Notes: generated by a model not told the origin, from the sequence alone. A stretch of DNA of 64,000 nt from Isosphaeraceae bacterium (GCA_026004735.1 BPJS01000001.1:3731641-3795640), one strand, 5' to 3'; shown: positions 17,497 through 26,143, numbered from the stretch's first letter. Made by a program: numbers and translations.

Positions 17497-18645
17497 TCAA
17501 CCCCCACGCCTCCCCCCTCGCAAAACCGCTTCCCGCGATCCTCCCGCTACCACCGTCGATCGCTCCGCAACCCACGCCGTCGCCTGGGGCCAGAAAGCCT
17601 TGTGCGCCTTGGCGCTGACCGCCAACCCCACATGGCCCGCATCAATCTCCATCACCTCCGTTTCCTTCGATCCAACATGCGGCAGAATCCCCAGCGTCTG
17701 CGACGGCGGCACCAGATGATCCCCCTTCGCGGCCAGCAGCAGCAGCGGGCATGTGATCCGCTTCAAATCCACCGGCTCCTCCCCCATGTCGAACCGATAC
17801 TCCCCACGCACCAGCTCATTCCGCTGGTAAAAGCACTTCACAAACTCCCGAAACGTCTCCCCCGCCACCGGGATGTTGTCGTTAGTCCACTTCTCCATCG
17901 CAAAAAAATTCTCGACAAATCGATCATCGTGCATTTTCTCATAGAAACTTGCGTACTTCCCGTAATAGTTCTGCACCGGTTTCATCAGTTGAAACGCATA
18001 CTGCAAAAACGGCGCCGGGCAGTTCCCGAACGCATCCACCAACGCATCGACATCAAAATACTTCTCGTCGGTCCAGACTTGCAACAGCGACTCCTTCGTC
18101 GAAAAGTCGATCGGCGCCGCCATCAGCGTCAGCGTGTTCACCAGCTCGGGAAACGTCGCCGTGAACAACGCCGACATCGTCCCCCCCATGCAATACCCCA
18201 GCAAATTCACCCGCGCCGCCTTGCTCCGCCGGATCAGATAATCGGTCACATTCTTCATCTGATCGCAAACATAGTCCTTGAGGGTCAGACTCCGGTCCGC
18301 CGCCGTCGCAATCCCCCAGTCGATCAGATACACCTCAAACCCCCGCGTCAAATACTGCCGAACCACGCTCCGCGGAGGCTGTAAATCCAGAATGTACGGC
18401 CGATTCACCAGCGCATAACAGATCAACATCGGCTCAACATAGGAGGCCCGATCCTCGCGCCGATACCTCAGCAACCGAAGCTGGCCCTCCTCATACACCA
18501 CCTCATGCGGCGTCATCAAAACCTGGTTGTTCCGCGCATGCTCGACCACCCGCGGCACACTCAACATCCGCCGCCAGGCCGTCATCGCCTGATCCATCGC
18601 CGCCTTCTGCTGCTCCAGCATCAATTCCCACATCGTCCCGTTCAT
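17497..18645 (-). CDS. phaC: Polyhydroxyalkanoate synthase, class III PhaC-like
   Basis: Polymerises (R)-3-hydroxyacyl-CoA into polyhydroxyalkanoate at the granule surface. 382 residues, the short length of class III/IV synthases rather than the ~590 of class I. The alpha/beta-hydrolase lipase-like box is G-Y-C-M-G-G with nucleophile Cys152; Asp309 (K-G-D-H) and His338 (D-A-G-H-V-G) complete the triad. V-Y-L-I-D-W-G near 105-111 is also typical. ATG at 18645 chosen: GGAGGGG lies 6 nt upstream, while a GTG at 18666 is in frame but lacks a site. Part of a same-strand series phasin-phaA-phaE-like-phaB-phaC-SDR. Class III enzymes need a PhaE partner, probably the gene at 19607. Confidence 0.95.
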   Translation of the reverse strand: MNGTMWELMLEQQKAAMDQAMTAWRRMLSVPRVVEHARNNQVLMTPHEVVYEEGQLRLLRYRREDRASYVEPMLICYALVNRPYILDLQPPRSVVRQYLTRGFEVYLIDWGIATAADRSLTLKDYVCDQMKNVTDYLIRRSKAARVNLLGYCMGGTMSALFTATFPELVNTLTLMAAPIDFSTKESLLQVWTDEKYFDVDALVDAFGNCPAPFLQYAFQLMKPVQNYYGKYASFYEKMHDDRFVENFFAMEKWTNDNIPVAGETFREFVKCFYQRNELVRGEYRFDMGEEPVDLKRITCPLLLLAAKGDHLVPPSQTLGILPHVGSKETEVMEIDAGHVGLAVSAKAHKAFWPQATAWVAERSTVVAGGSREAVLRGGRRGG

Positions 18646-18751
18646 CGCCCGCCCCTCCTCTCTCACTCTTAGCCAGATCGGGCGGCCACCAGGCTCCGGC
18701 CCGCGTCCTGCCTCGCCTCAACCCAATGGCCGCCCTGTCCCGGCAGGCCTC

Positions 18752-19543
18752 TCACATCGAAAGGCCCCCGTTGATGTCCAGCACCGCCCCCGTCACAAAG
18801 CCCGCACTCGGCGAAACCAGATACACCACCCCTGCCGCAACCTCCACCGGCTCCCCCAACCGACCCACCGGCGTCATCCCCAATACCTGCTCCAACGCCT
18901 TCTCCGGGATCGGCTCCGTCATCCGCGTCCGAATAAACCCCGGCGCCACCGCATTCACCGTCACCCCCTTCCGCGCATACTCCCGCGCCAGCGTCTTCGT
19001 CAAACCAATCAAACCCGCCTTCGCCGCCGCGTAATTCGCCTGCCCAAAATTCCCAATCTCTCCCACCACACTGCTCATATTCACCACCCGCCCCCATCCT
19101 CGCTCGGCCATCTCATCAATAAATTGCTTCGTCACCAGAAACACACTCGTCAGATCCGTATTGATCACCTCGTCCCACGCCTCCTTCGTCAGTTTCTTGA
19201 AGCTCCGGTCCCGGGTGATCCCCGCATTGTTCACCAGAATGTCGATCGCCCCGAAGTCCCGCTTCACCTCCGCACACATCGCCTCGACTTCGGACTCCAG
19301 CGCCACGTTGTGCGCGTAATACGCTGCCTTACGCCCCATCCCCCGAATCAACTCCACCACCTCCTCGGCCGCTGCTCCCCCCGTGTTGCAACTGATCGCC
19401 ACATCCGCCCCCGCCCAGGCCAGACCCAACGCAATCGAACGCCCGATCCCCCGCGAACTGCCCGTCACGAACGCCGTCCGCCCGTCCAGGCGATAATTCG
19501 GCAACTCCCCTTCCAGCAGCCCGCTCCGCTCCCCTGCGCTCAT
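18752..19543 (-). CDS. phaB: Acetoacetyl-CoA reductase / 3-oxoacyl reductase
   Basis: NADPH-dependent SDR (263 residues) expected to reduce acetoacetyl-CoA to (R)-3-hydroxybutyryl-CoA, the monomer for PhaC. After a 20-residue N-terminal extension it shows T-G-S-S-R-G-I-G (27-34) and N-N-A-G-I-T-R-D. The active site follows: S-S in N-M-S-S-V, and Y-A-A-A-K. A-P-G-F-I-R-T-R-M and a C-terminal D-I-N-G-G close the protein. It is FabG-like in sequence; PhaB function is inferred from the neighbours phaC and phaA. AAGGAGGG precedes the ATG at 19543. Confidence 0.9.
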   Translation of the reverse strand: MSAGERSGLLEGELPNYRLDGRTAFVTGSSRGIGRSIALGLAWAGADVAISCNTGGAAAEEVVELIRGMGRKAAYYAHNVALESEVEAMCAEVKRDFGAIDILVNNAGITRDRSFKKLTKEAWDEVINTDLTSVFLVTKQFIDEMAERGWGRVVNMSSVVGEIGNFGQANYAAAKAGLIGLTKTLAREYARKGVTVNAVAPGFIRTRMTEPIPEKALEQVLGMTPVGRLGEPVEVAAGVVYLVSPSAGFVTGAVLDINGGLSM

Positions 19544-19606
19544 CGCAACCCTCCTTCCTCGCTCGCGGACCCCTTATCCGCTCCCACACCCGAACACCCA
19601 ACAAAC

Positions 19607-20116
19607 TCACCGCCGACCCGACCTCTTCACCCGACCCCGCTTCGGCTTCGCTCCCCCCTCCGCCGACCCGCCAGCCCCCTCCACTCCCAGCTTCTCCCCC
19701 AACGCTTCCACCCGCGCCTCGACCGCCTCCAACCGCACCATCAGCGCCCGCTCAAGCGCCGCCATCCGCTCAAACAAACCATGAATGTCGCTGGCCAGCG
19801 GAAACCCCACCGCACGCGCCATCTCTTCCAACGCCTTGTCCTGCGCCTTCTTCAGGTCCGTCACCGTCTTCAGGTTCTGCCGCATCATCTCCAAAAACGC
19901 CGGACTCCTCAGAAAATCCTCAAAACTCTCAGCCATCAGCTCCATCCACCGCTGTTGCAGCTTCTGAGGATCCATCAACGTATGAAGACCCTCAAAAAAC
20001 GCCTTCGACTGCTCCCCCGTCCGCGTAAAGTAATCGGTCCAGAACGCCAGAACCGGATTCGAGACGTCCTCGCGGCCCGACTCGGTGCCGTTCCGCATCA
20101 CACGCTCGTCGGCCAT
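19607..20116 (-). CDS. phaE: PhaE-like/phasin-type PHA synthase subunit
   Basis: 169-residue, almost entirely helical protein without signal peptide. The centre (about 70-115) contains F-L-E-M-M-R-Q-N-L-K-T-V-T-D and L-E-E-M-A-R-A-V-G-F-P, resembling the C-terminal part of class III PhaE subunits. A coiled-coil stretch (about 115-145) and a Lys/Arg-rich tail follow. Normal PhaE is about twice as long, so this is a short form. Granule or nucleoid attachment through the basic tail is a guess. GGGAGG precedes the ATG at 20116. It lies between phaA and phaB. Could instead be a plain phasin. Confidence 0.75.
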   Translation of the reverse strand: MADERVMRNGTESGREDVSNPVLAFWTDYFTRTGEQSKAFFEGLHTLMDPQKLQQRWMELMAESFEDFLRSPAFLEMMRQNLKTVTDLKKAQDKALEEMARAVGFPLASDIHGLFERMAALERALMVRLEAVEARVEALGEKLGVEGAGGSAEGGAKPKRGRVKRSGRR

Positions 20117-20172
20117 CGCTCAACCTCCCTCCGTCTTCGTCCCCGCGATCCCAACATCCCCCTGGTCCACGC

Positions 20173-21354
20173 TCAGACCCGCTCCACGGCCAGCGCCACC
20201 GCCTCTCCACCCCCAATGCACAACGCCGCCACCCCACGCCGCCCGCCCGTCTTCTCCAACGCATTCAGAAGCGTCACCACCAGCCGCGCCCCACTGCAGC
20301 CAATCGGATGACCCAACGCCACCGCACCCCCAAACACGTTCACCTTATCACCCGGAATCGACAGCTCCCGCTCCGCCACCATCGTCACCGCCGCAAACGC
20401 CTCGTTGATCTCAAACAGATCGGTCGTCTCCACCGTCCACCCCACCCGCTCCAGCAACCGCCGGATCGCTCCCACCGGCGCCGTCGTGAACCACTCCGGC
20501 TCCTGGCTGAACGTCGCCGCCCCCACCACCCGCGCCTTCGGCTTCAGCTTCAGCTCCGCACACGCCGCCTCCGACGCCACCACCACCGCCGCCGCCCCAT
20601 CATTGATGCTCGACGCATTCCCCGCCGTCACCGTCCCCTCCGCCCCAAACGCCGGCTTGAGCGCACGCAGCTTCGCCTCGTCAAACCGCGATGGCCCCTC
20701 ATCCTCTCGCACCACCGTCACCTTCCCCTTGACCGTCACCTCCACCGGCACAATCTCATCGGCGAAATACCCCAACTCCATCGCCCGACGCGCCCGCGTG
20801 TGCGACCGGACCGCAAAATCATCCTGCTCCTCCCGCGTCAATCGATATCGCGCCGCACACCGGTCCCCGTACGTCCCCATGTGCTGGCCGCCATACACAT
20901 CCCACAGACCATCATGAATCAATGCGTCAATCAGCTCCCCATGCCCGAGCCGATACCCTTCCCGCGCCTTCGTCAACAGATACGGCGCACGGCTCATGCT
21001 CTCCATCCCGCCCGCGATCACCACCGACGCCTCCCCGAGCCGGATCGCCTGGTCGGCCAACATCACCGCCTTCAATCCCGATCCACACACCTTGTTCACC
21101 GTCGTCGCACCCACCGACGCCGGCAACCCTCCATAAATCGCCGCCTGCCGCGCCGGGTTCTGACCCAACCCCGCCGCCACCACATTCCCAAAGATCACTT
21201 CATCGACCCGCGAACCCGGTATCCCTGTTCGCTCCACCAACGCCCGCACGCATCCCGCTCCAAGCTGCGCCGCGGTCACACCCGCCAGCGCCCCGCCCAT
21301 CATTCCCACCGGCGTCCTTACCCCCGCCACAATCCACGTCTCCGCTCGCGCCAT
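20173..21354 (-). CDS. phaA: Acetyl-CoA acetyltransferase (biosynthetic thiolase)
   Basis: Condenses two acetyl-CoA into acetoacetyl-CoA, the first step of polyhydroxybutyrate synthesis. 393 residues from the ATG at 21354, which has GGAGGGG upstream; a TTG two codons earlier is less likely. The three catalytic residues of thiolases are present: acylated Cys90 (N-K-V-C-G-S-G), His349 (G-H-P-I-G-C-S-G) and Cys379 (C-I-G-G-G). N-E-A-F-A-A is also conserved. Sits between two phasin-like genes in the PHA series, which argues for PhaA rather than a degradative thiolase. Confidence 0.95.
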   Translation of the reverse strand: MARAETWIVAGVRTPVGMMGGALAGVTAAQLGAGCVRALVERTGIPGSRVDEVIFGNVVAAGLGQNPARQAAIYGGLPASVGATTVNKVCGSGLKAVMLADQAIRLGEASVVIAGGMESMSRAPYLLTKAREGYRLGHGELIDALIHDGLWDVYGGQHMGTYGDRCAARYRLTREEQDDFAVRSHTRARRAMELGYFADEIVPVEVTVKGKVTVVREDEGPSRFDEAKLRALKPAFGAEGTVTAGNASSINDGAAAVVVASEAACAELKLKPKARVVGAATFSQEPEWFTTAPVGAIRRLLERVGWTVETTDLFEINEAFAAVTMVAERELSIPGDKVNVFGGAVALGHPIGCSGARLVVTLLNALEKTGGRRGVAALCIGGGEAVALAVERV

Positions 21355-21423
21355 GACCAACCCCTCCTTCCTCTGCCGCTAACCCTCGATCCTGCCGTCC
21401 GCCTGCACCGGCCCGCCCGGCGC

Positions 21424-21855
21424 TTAGCTTCGACCCGTCGCGACCCCCGAAACGGCCTCCAGCCACTTGCGGCCTGCGGCCTCCAGCTCCCGCATCTGTT
21501 CCTCTGCCACCCGCTTCAACGCCTGGAAACTCTGCGTCCAGAGCGTCTCGGTCAACCGCCGCAATTGCTCCAGATCCCGCGCTTCCCCCAACCGGAACGC
21601 ATCCTCGATCGTCCGCAGCCCCGCGTCATACTGCGCATCCAGCGTCTCCCGATGCTTCCGCAGCAAATCGAGCACCGCCGCCGACCACTGCTTCTGAAAC
21701 GCCTGGAACTGATCCCCCCACGGCACCTGCGCCGCTGCCGATCCTGCCTGCGGCATCTGCCCCCATTGCCGCGTCCATGCCTCCAGCATCTGCTGCTGCA
21801 AACGCATCGTCGCTTCCATCGCCCGCCGATACTCATCCATCAGTTGGTCAAACAT
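21424..21855 (-). CDS. Phasin-like protein
   Basis: 143-residue helical protein rich in Gln, Arg, Ala and Trp, with no signal peptide or membrane helix. The N-terminal M-F-D-Q-L-M-D-E-Y-R-R-A-M-E and a Q-A-F-Q-K-Q-W stretch in the middle are typical of small phasin-type proteins that coat PHA granules. The ATG at 21855 has GGAGGGC 7 nt upstream. First gene of the minus-strand PHA series, 69 nt before phaA, with divergent phaR on the other side. Assignment rests on composition and location. Confidence 0.7.
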   Translation of the reverse strand: MFDQLMDEYRRAMEATMRLQQQMLEAWTRQWGQMPQAGSAAAQVPWGDQFQAFQKQWSAAVLDLLRKHRETLDAQYDAGLRTIEDAFRLGEARDLEQLRRLTETLWTQSFQALKRVAEEQMRELEAAGRKWLEAVSGVATGRS

Positions 21856-22137
21856 GGTCCGGCCCTCCGCTGGTGCTCCCCCTCGATCCACCTGACATCT
21901 CGGCCTCCCCACTCCTTGGCCCGACCTTCCGAACCGCTACCGTTGGCTCCTTCCTCCGTAGCTCCTCTTATCCGACTCTCCCGCGCCCTACCCCCACCGT
22001 CAAGAACAAAATGCTGCAAACACAAAAAATTTTCGAACCCGCTTCTCACCCTGAAATTCCCGCTATTCCCAACCATGGCGGAATCCCGGACAGACCGTTA
22101 TGATGCATCCGCACAACCCCGTCTGGAGCCTTCCTCC
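21856..22137. promoter_or_regulatory. phaR: Divergent phasin/phaR control region
   Basis: A 282-bp region between the divergent phasin series and phaR, with an unusually AT-rich core (about 22000-22035, including a run of A followed by TTTT). The core contains ATGCTGCAAA, with TGC/GCA half-sites of the kind PhaR repressors bind in other bacteria. A weak TTGGCT-17 nt-TCTTAT pair points towards phaR. PhaR autoregulation and repression of the phasin gene from here is an inference from known systems. Confidence 0.4.
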
Positions 22138-22671
22138 ATGCCCGCCGATCCCCCGATTCGCATCCGCCGCTACCCCAACCGCCGCTTTTACGACCGTAGC
22201 CGCGGCCGCTACGTCACTCTCCAGGAAATCGAGCAGCTTGTCCTCGACGGCCACCTCATCGAGGTCACCGACAGCCGCGACGGCTCCGACATCACCCGCC
22301 AGATCCTCACCCAGATCCTCTCCGAACGCCACCCCCGCAAGCTCGACATGTTCCCCGTCGCCATGCTCCACAGCATCATCCGCGCGAACGACCTCGTCTT
22401 CGAGTTCTGGCAGAGCCATTTCCGCGCTCTGCTAAACCTCATGGACTCCTTCCCTCAACCCCTCCCCTTTTCCTCCCCCCTGAACTGGTTCCCGAGCCCT
22501 CTCCCCGCCCCGCCTTCACCCAATCCCGCCGACACCACCGCCCGCCGCGTCGCCGAGCTTGAAGAACGCCTACGCCGCCTCGAATCCCAGTCCACCCCCC
22601 CTCCCAAACCGCGGCCATCAACCCCCAAGCCCCCCCGCCCGTCCGCCCGCCGGAAACGCCGCTCAACCTGA
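22138..22671 (+). CDS. phaR: Polyhydroxyalkanoate synthesis repressor PhaR
   Basis: DNA-binding regulator that senses PHA granules and represses phasin genes. 177 residues. The N-terminal PHB accumulation regulator DNA-binding domain is clear: R-R-Y-P-N-R-R-F-Y-D (about 9-18) and Y-V-T-L-Q-E-I (24-30). The accumulation domain follows (L-D-M-F-P-V-A-M-L-H, about 71-80). A short coiled coil (E-L-E-E-R-L-R-R-L-E) and a Pro/Arg/Lys-rich tail close the protein. I chose the ATG at 22138 (GGAG 10 nt upstream); an in-frame ATG at 22075 would add 21 residues. Divergent from the phasin-phaA-phaC series it presumably controls. Confidence 0.92.
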   Translation: MPADPPIRIRRYPNRRFYDRSRGRYVTLQEIEQLVLDGHLIEVTDSRDGSDITRQILTQILSERHPRKLDMFPVAMLHSIIRANDLVFEFWQSHFRALLNLMDSFPQPLPFSSPLNWFPSPLPAPPSPNPADTTARRVAELEERLRRLESQSTPPPKPRPSTPKPPRPSARRKRRST

Positions 22672-22690
22672 TCCCACGATTCCCTTCCCT

Positions 22691-23794
22691 CTACCGAATC
22701 AACAGCACCTCCGCCGCTAGCCCCGGCCCAAACCCCAACGCCACGCACGGCCGCTCGGCCCCGATCCGCCTCAGCTCTCGCAAAATAAACAACACCGTCG
22801 CCGACGACATGTTCCCCTGATCCCGCAACACCTGCCGCGAGATCGCCAGCCGTTCCGGTCCCAGACCCAAAACCCCCTCCAACTCGCTCAAGATCCGCGG
22901 CCCTCCCGGATGCACCGCCCACGACCCCACCTCCTCCACCCCCAAACCCTCCCGCCCCAGCCACTCATCCAACCACGGCCGCAGGTGTCGGCCAATCAAC
23001 CCCGGCACCTTCGTCGACAACGTCATCTCAAATCCCCGGTCCCCCACCTCCCATCCCATCGCCGCCTCGCTCTCCGGAAACAGGCACGCCCCGCTCGCCA
23101 CATGCCGCCACTCCCCGTGATCCACCCCATTCACGCCCCGGACCACCACCGCCGCCGCCCCATCGGCAAACAACGCATTGCCCACCATCCGCCGCGGATC
23201 CCAACCATAGTGATAGTGAATGCTGCACAACTCCACCGCACACACCAACACCACCGCCCGCCGCTCCGCCGCCACCAACCCCCGCGCCACCCGCAGCCCA
23301 TTCAACGCCCCATGACACCCCATAAACCCCACATGCGTTCGCTCCACCGTCGCCCTCATCCCCAATCCCTTGATCAACCCCACATCAAACCCAGGCGCCG
23401 AAAACCCCGTGCACGAGACCGTCACCAGATGCGTCACCCCGCCCGCCTCCACCCCCGATTCCCGCAACGCCTCCGCCGAGGCCTCCAACGCCAGCGGCGT
23501 CGCATACTCCCGATACCGCTCCATCCGCTCCGCCGTCGTCGGCCCCCCATACCCCTTTCCCCGTGGCATAAACGGCGTCTCGCACCTCCCCACACCCCGC
23601 ACCACCCAATCCACCTCCGCCGCCGTAAACGCCACATTCCTCCCTTCGATCCCCGTCTGCCGATACAACGACCCCAACATCTCTTCATGTTCACGCGTTT
23701 CAGCGCACATCGCCGCCGCGGCCCGGATCGACTCGGCCTGACTGACCCGCGACCGTGGCACCGCCGTCCCAAATCCCACCAACGCCGACGGCAT
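22691..23794 (-). CDS. Type III polyketide synthase
   Basis: Chalcone/stilbene synthase-family homodimeric enzyme (367 residues) that extends a CoA-bound starter with malonyl-CoA and cyclises the product to resorcinol, pyrone or phloroglucinol rings. The catalytic triad is visible: Cys160 (G-F-M-G-C-H-G), His295 (A-V-H-P-G-G-P) and Asn328 (G-N-M-S-S-A-T). The C-terminal G-F-G-P-G-L is also conserved. Start at the ATG at 23794 with GGGAGGGAG upstream. Third gene of a tight operon after a methyltransferase and a flavoprotein (20 nt gap), matching known phenolic-lipid gene sets. A long-chain acyl starter is the likeliest guess. Confidence 0.93.
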   Translation of the reverse strand: MPSALVGFGTAVPRSRVSQAESIRAAAAMCAETREHEEMLGSLYRQTGIEGRNVAFTAAEVDWVVRGVGRCETPFMPRGKGYGGPTTAERMERYREYATPLALEASAEALRESGVEAGGVTHLVTVSCTGFSAPGFDVGLIKGLGMRATVERTHVGFMGCHGALNGLRVARGLVAAERRAVVLVCAVELCSIHYHYGWDPRRMVGNALFADGAAAVVVRGVNGVDHGEWRHVASGACLFPESEAAMGWEVGDRGFEMTLSTKVPGLIGRHLRPWLDEWLGREGLGVEEVGSWAVHPGGPRILSELEGVLGLGPERLAISRQVLRDQGNMSSATVLFILRELRRIGAERPCVALGFGPGLAAEVLLIR

Positions 23795-23814
23795 CCACTC
23801 CCTCCCCCCTCGGT

Positions 23815-24924
23815 TCAGGCCCCAGGCACCGTGTGCAACCGGCCCATCACCAGCTCCGCCAGTACCGGCATCCGTCCCAACACCCCCACCCCCACCCGCG
23901 CCAGCCTCGCGCGCCGCAACACCGCCGCCACCTGCCGGCATATCACCTGCCGCGACCCAATCTCACGCCGATACGCCCGCTCCCACGCCCCCTCCGCGTC
24001 AAACCCCCGTTCCCGCAACCCCCTCGCCACAATCGGCGCAAGCACCCTCGCCCCCTCGATCGCCCACGCAATCCCCTCTCCCGTAAACGGCTCAACATAA
24101 CCCGCCGCATCGCCGACCCGATAAACCCGCCCCTCCGCGACCCGATCCACACGTCGCGTCAGCCGCGGCGTCCCCCGCCACCCCAACCGATCCACTCCCG
24201 GAATCTCCGGCAGCCCGGCCTTCTCCAAAATCCCCGCCACCGCCCGCCCGACTCCGCCCGCCCGACGCACCACCTCCGGATCCAGCGCCGCCGCCAGATC
24301 CAGCCGCCCATCCTCCAGCACAACCGCACCCACATACCCTCCCTCGCCGCACGCCATCTCGACCCGTCCCGGCTCATACCCACGCGGAGCGTTCTCCACC
24401 CACGCACCCGCCCCAATCCTCGACCCACCTCGGATGTGCCAACGACCCACTCCCCCGCCCGCCTCGACTAGCCCCGTCGCCACCACCACCCGCCTCGCCC
24501 TCTCCTCCCGCCTCCCCTCAGCCCCCTCCAGCTCAACCCGTACCGGATCACCCCCCGCCACCACCGCCCGCACCCCCTCCTCCAAGCGCACTCCCGCCCC
24601 CACCGCCGCTTCGACCAACCCCAAATCCAGCGCCTCCCGCGATAAGCTCACCCCTAGCCCCCGCCGCACCACCGCGGACCGCCCGCCGCTCGCCACCCGC
24701 CACTCTCTCAGCCCCACCCCACGCCCCACCAGCTCCTCCAACCCCAACCGCCGCAACGCCGCCACCGCGCGCGGATTGACACAACACCCACAAACCTTCG
24801 ACCGCGGAAACCGCGACCGCTCCACCAACACCACATCCAAACCCCGCCGCGCCAGCTCCAGCGCGGTCACCGATCCGGCCGGCCCCGCCCCCACCACCAC
24901 GCAATCCCAAATCCGCTCGCTCAT
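23815..24924 (-). CDS. FAD-dependent oxidoreductase of the polyketide operon
   Basis: 369-residue flavoprotein of the geranylgeranyl reductase/aromatic hydroxylase type. V-V-V-G-A-G-P-A-G-S (residues 9-18) is the FAD-binding glycine motif. R-S-K-V-C-G (about 41-46) is the family loop contacting FAD. G-D-A-A-G-Y-V-E-P-F-T-G-E-G (about 275-288) binds the ribityl chain. Its ATG at 24924 overlaps the stop of the methyltransferase (ATGA), so translation is coupled. In phenolic-lipid clusters such enzymes hydroxylate the resorcinol ring towards quinones. The reaction here is inferred from context. Confidence 0.85.
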   Translation of the reverse strand: MSERIWDCVVVGAGPAGSVTALELARRGLDVVLVERSRFPRSKVCGCCVNPRAVAALRRLGLEELVGRGVGLREWRVASGGRSAVVRRGLGVSLSREALDLGLVEAAVGAGVRLEEGVRAVVAGGDPVRVELEGAEGRREERARRVVVATGLVEAGGGVGRWHIRGGSRIGAGAWVENAPRGYEPGRVEMACGEGGYVGAVVLEDGRLDLAAALDPEVVRRAGGVGRAVAGILEKAGLPEIPGVDRLGWRGTPRLTRRVDRVAEGRVYRVGDAAGYVEPFTGEGIAWAIEGARVLAPIVARGLRERGFDAEGAWERAYRREIGSRQVICRQVAAVLRRARLARVGVGVLGRMPVLAELVMGRLHTVPGA

Positions 24925-25646
24925 CGAGGACGCCCAACCATCAAATACCGCGCCGGCCAGTGCCGCCTCAGCTCCACTTCCAGCCAACCAGCCGACCGCG
25001 CAAGCCCCACCGCTTCGATCCCCGTCCAGGCGCCCTCCACCGACTTCAACGCATCCCCATGCACCACCGGCGACCGCGACAACACCCGCGAGCCCAACCA
25101 CGCCAACACCCAACCCCACCAGCCCCGCTCCAGATCATCCACCACGACCAACCCCGCCCCCGATCCCCACATCGACCTCAACAACCCCCACGCCTCCTCC
25201 TCCCCCAGGTGATGCAAAAACAACGTACTCATCACCACATCGTAGTTCTCCGGCACCCCATCGGCGATCACATCCCGCTCCTCAAATCCCACCTCCGCCC
25301 CAACCCGCGCCGCTTCCGACCTCCCCACCTCCACCGCCACCCGACTCCGATCACACCCCACCACCTCCAGCCGCCACCCCTCCACCCGAGCCTGCCGCCA
25401 CAACCCAATCGCCACATCCCCTCCCCCGCACGCCACATCCAAAACCCGAACCGCCCGCCCCCCGTGCCTCCGACACTCCTCACGGATCGGCCCCCAAACC
25501 GCCCCCACCGTCCCGCTCCAGGCATTGATCCGTCGCAACCCAGCCAACGCCCGGCGATGCTCCCCAACCTCCAGCCCCGGATCGTCCATCCGCTCCGCCT
25601 GCAAACGCCGCACCCGCAAATCACCCCACAACACCCTCGCCTCCAC
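24921..25646 (-). CDS. Class I SAM-dependent methyltransferase of the polyketide operon
   Basis: 241 residues. Motif I is V-L-D-V-A-C-G-G-G-D (about 68-77), and the adenosyl-binding acidic turn is G-C-D-R-S (about 96-100). D-V-V-M-S-T-L-F-L-H-H-L near the middle is typical of UbiE/type 11 methyltransferases. Start is a GTG at 25646; GGAAGGGAATTGG lies upstream. First gene of a three-gene operon ending in the type III polyketide synthase, so O- or C-methylation of a phenolic product is likely. Divergent from a small membrane protein gene at 25730. Confidence 0.87.
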   Translation of the reverse strand: MEARVLWGDLRVRRLQAERMDDPGLEVGEHRRALAGLRRINAWSGTVGAVWGPIREECRRHGGRAVRVLDVACGGGDVAIGLWRQARVEGWRLEVVGCDRSRVAVEVGRSEAARVGAEVGFEERDVIADGVPENYDVVMSTLFLHHLGEEEAWGLLRSMWGSGAGLVVVDDLERGWWGWVLAWLGSRVLSRSPVVHGDALKSVEGAWTGIEAVGLARSAGWLEVELRRHWPARYLMVGRPR

Positions 25647-25729
25647 GATTCCAATTCCCTTCCGTTCCCCCCTACCCGACCGGCTACGATCCAGCCATCT
25701 ACCCTAATCCCCCACCAGACCCTCCGCAC

Positions 25730-26041
25730 ATGCCCAGACCTCGGGTCGCCCTCGGGCGCTTCGATTCCCTCGAACAAGCCCAAGCCGCCCAACAACGCCT
25801 CGCCGCCGCCGGCCTCTACGCCGACATCGCCTCCACACGCACCCACCCCGACCACCCGCCCTCCGGCTTCACCCTCCTGATCGACCCCGCCGATACACCC
25901 CGCGCCTCCCCCTTGCTCCTCCCCCACGAACACACCCCGAACCCCATCCTTGGCCAGGGCGAAACCACCCTCCGCATCGCCCTAGCCATCCTCGCCTTCC
26001 TCTTTGCCCTCGGCCTGATCCTCGGCTCCTGGCTTCACTAA
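25730..26041 (+). CDS. Small tail-anchored hypothetical protein
   Basis: 103 residues. The N-terminal half has R-F-D-S-L-E-Q-A-Q-A-A-Q-Q-R-L-A-A-A-G-L-Y-A (split here at about residues 10-31). This is an alpha-beta pattern like small 'putative signal transducing' DUF2007-type domains. A single membrane helix (about 81-100) ends the protein. No catalytic motif. Divergent from the polyketide operon and 148 nt before the acyl-CoA dehydrogenase. Function unknown. Confidence 0.65.
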   Translation: MPRPRVALGRFDSLEQAQAAQQRLAAAGLYADIASTRTHPDHPPSGFTLLIDPADTPRASPLLLPHEHTPNPILGQGETTLRIALAILAFLFALGLILGSWLH

Positions 26042-26114
26042 CCACCGCCCCCCGCTCCCCTCTGTGACACAACCACCTCACCCCCGCGCCCGGCACCGAC
26101 GCCCTCACTCCGCA

Positions 26115-26143
26115 TTGACACCCAATTGCCCCTGGCCTATCGT
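26115..26143 (+). promoter_or_regulatory. Probable sigma70-type promoter of the acyl-CoA dehydrogenase
   Basis: A perfect TTGACA (26115-26120), 17-nt spacer and TATCGT (26138-26143, four of six). It ends 46 nt before the ATG at 26190, and places the start there rather than at the in-frame ATG at 26064. Confidence 0.5.

Noticed and set aside
20308-22137. Long upstream extension of the phaR frame
   Set aside because: It runs antisense through phaA and the phasin gene; PhaR homology begins only after 22138.
24776-24810. TTGACA box on the plus strand
   Set aside because: Inside the flavoprotein coding region, with no -10 box at a suitable distance and no plus-strand gene behind it.
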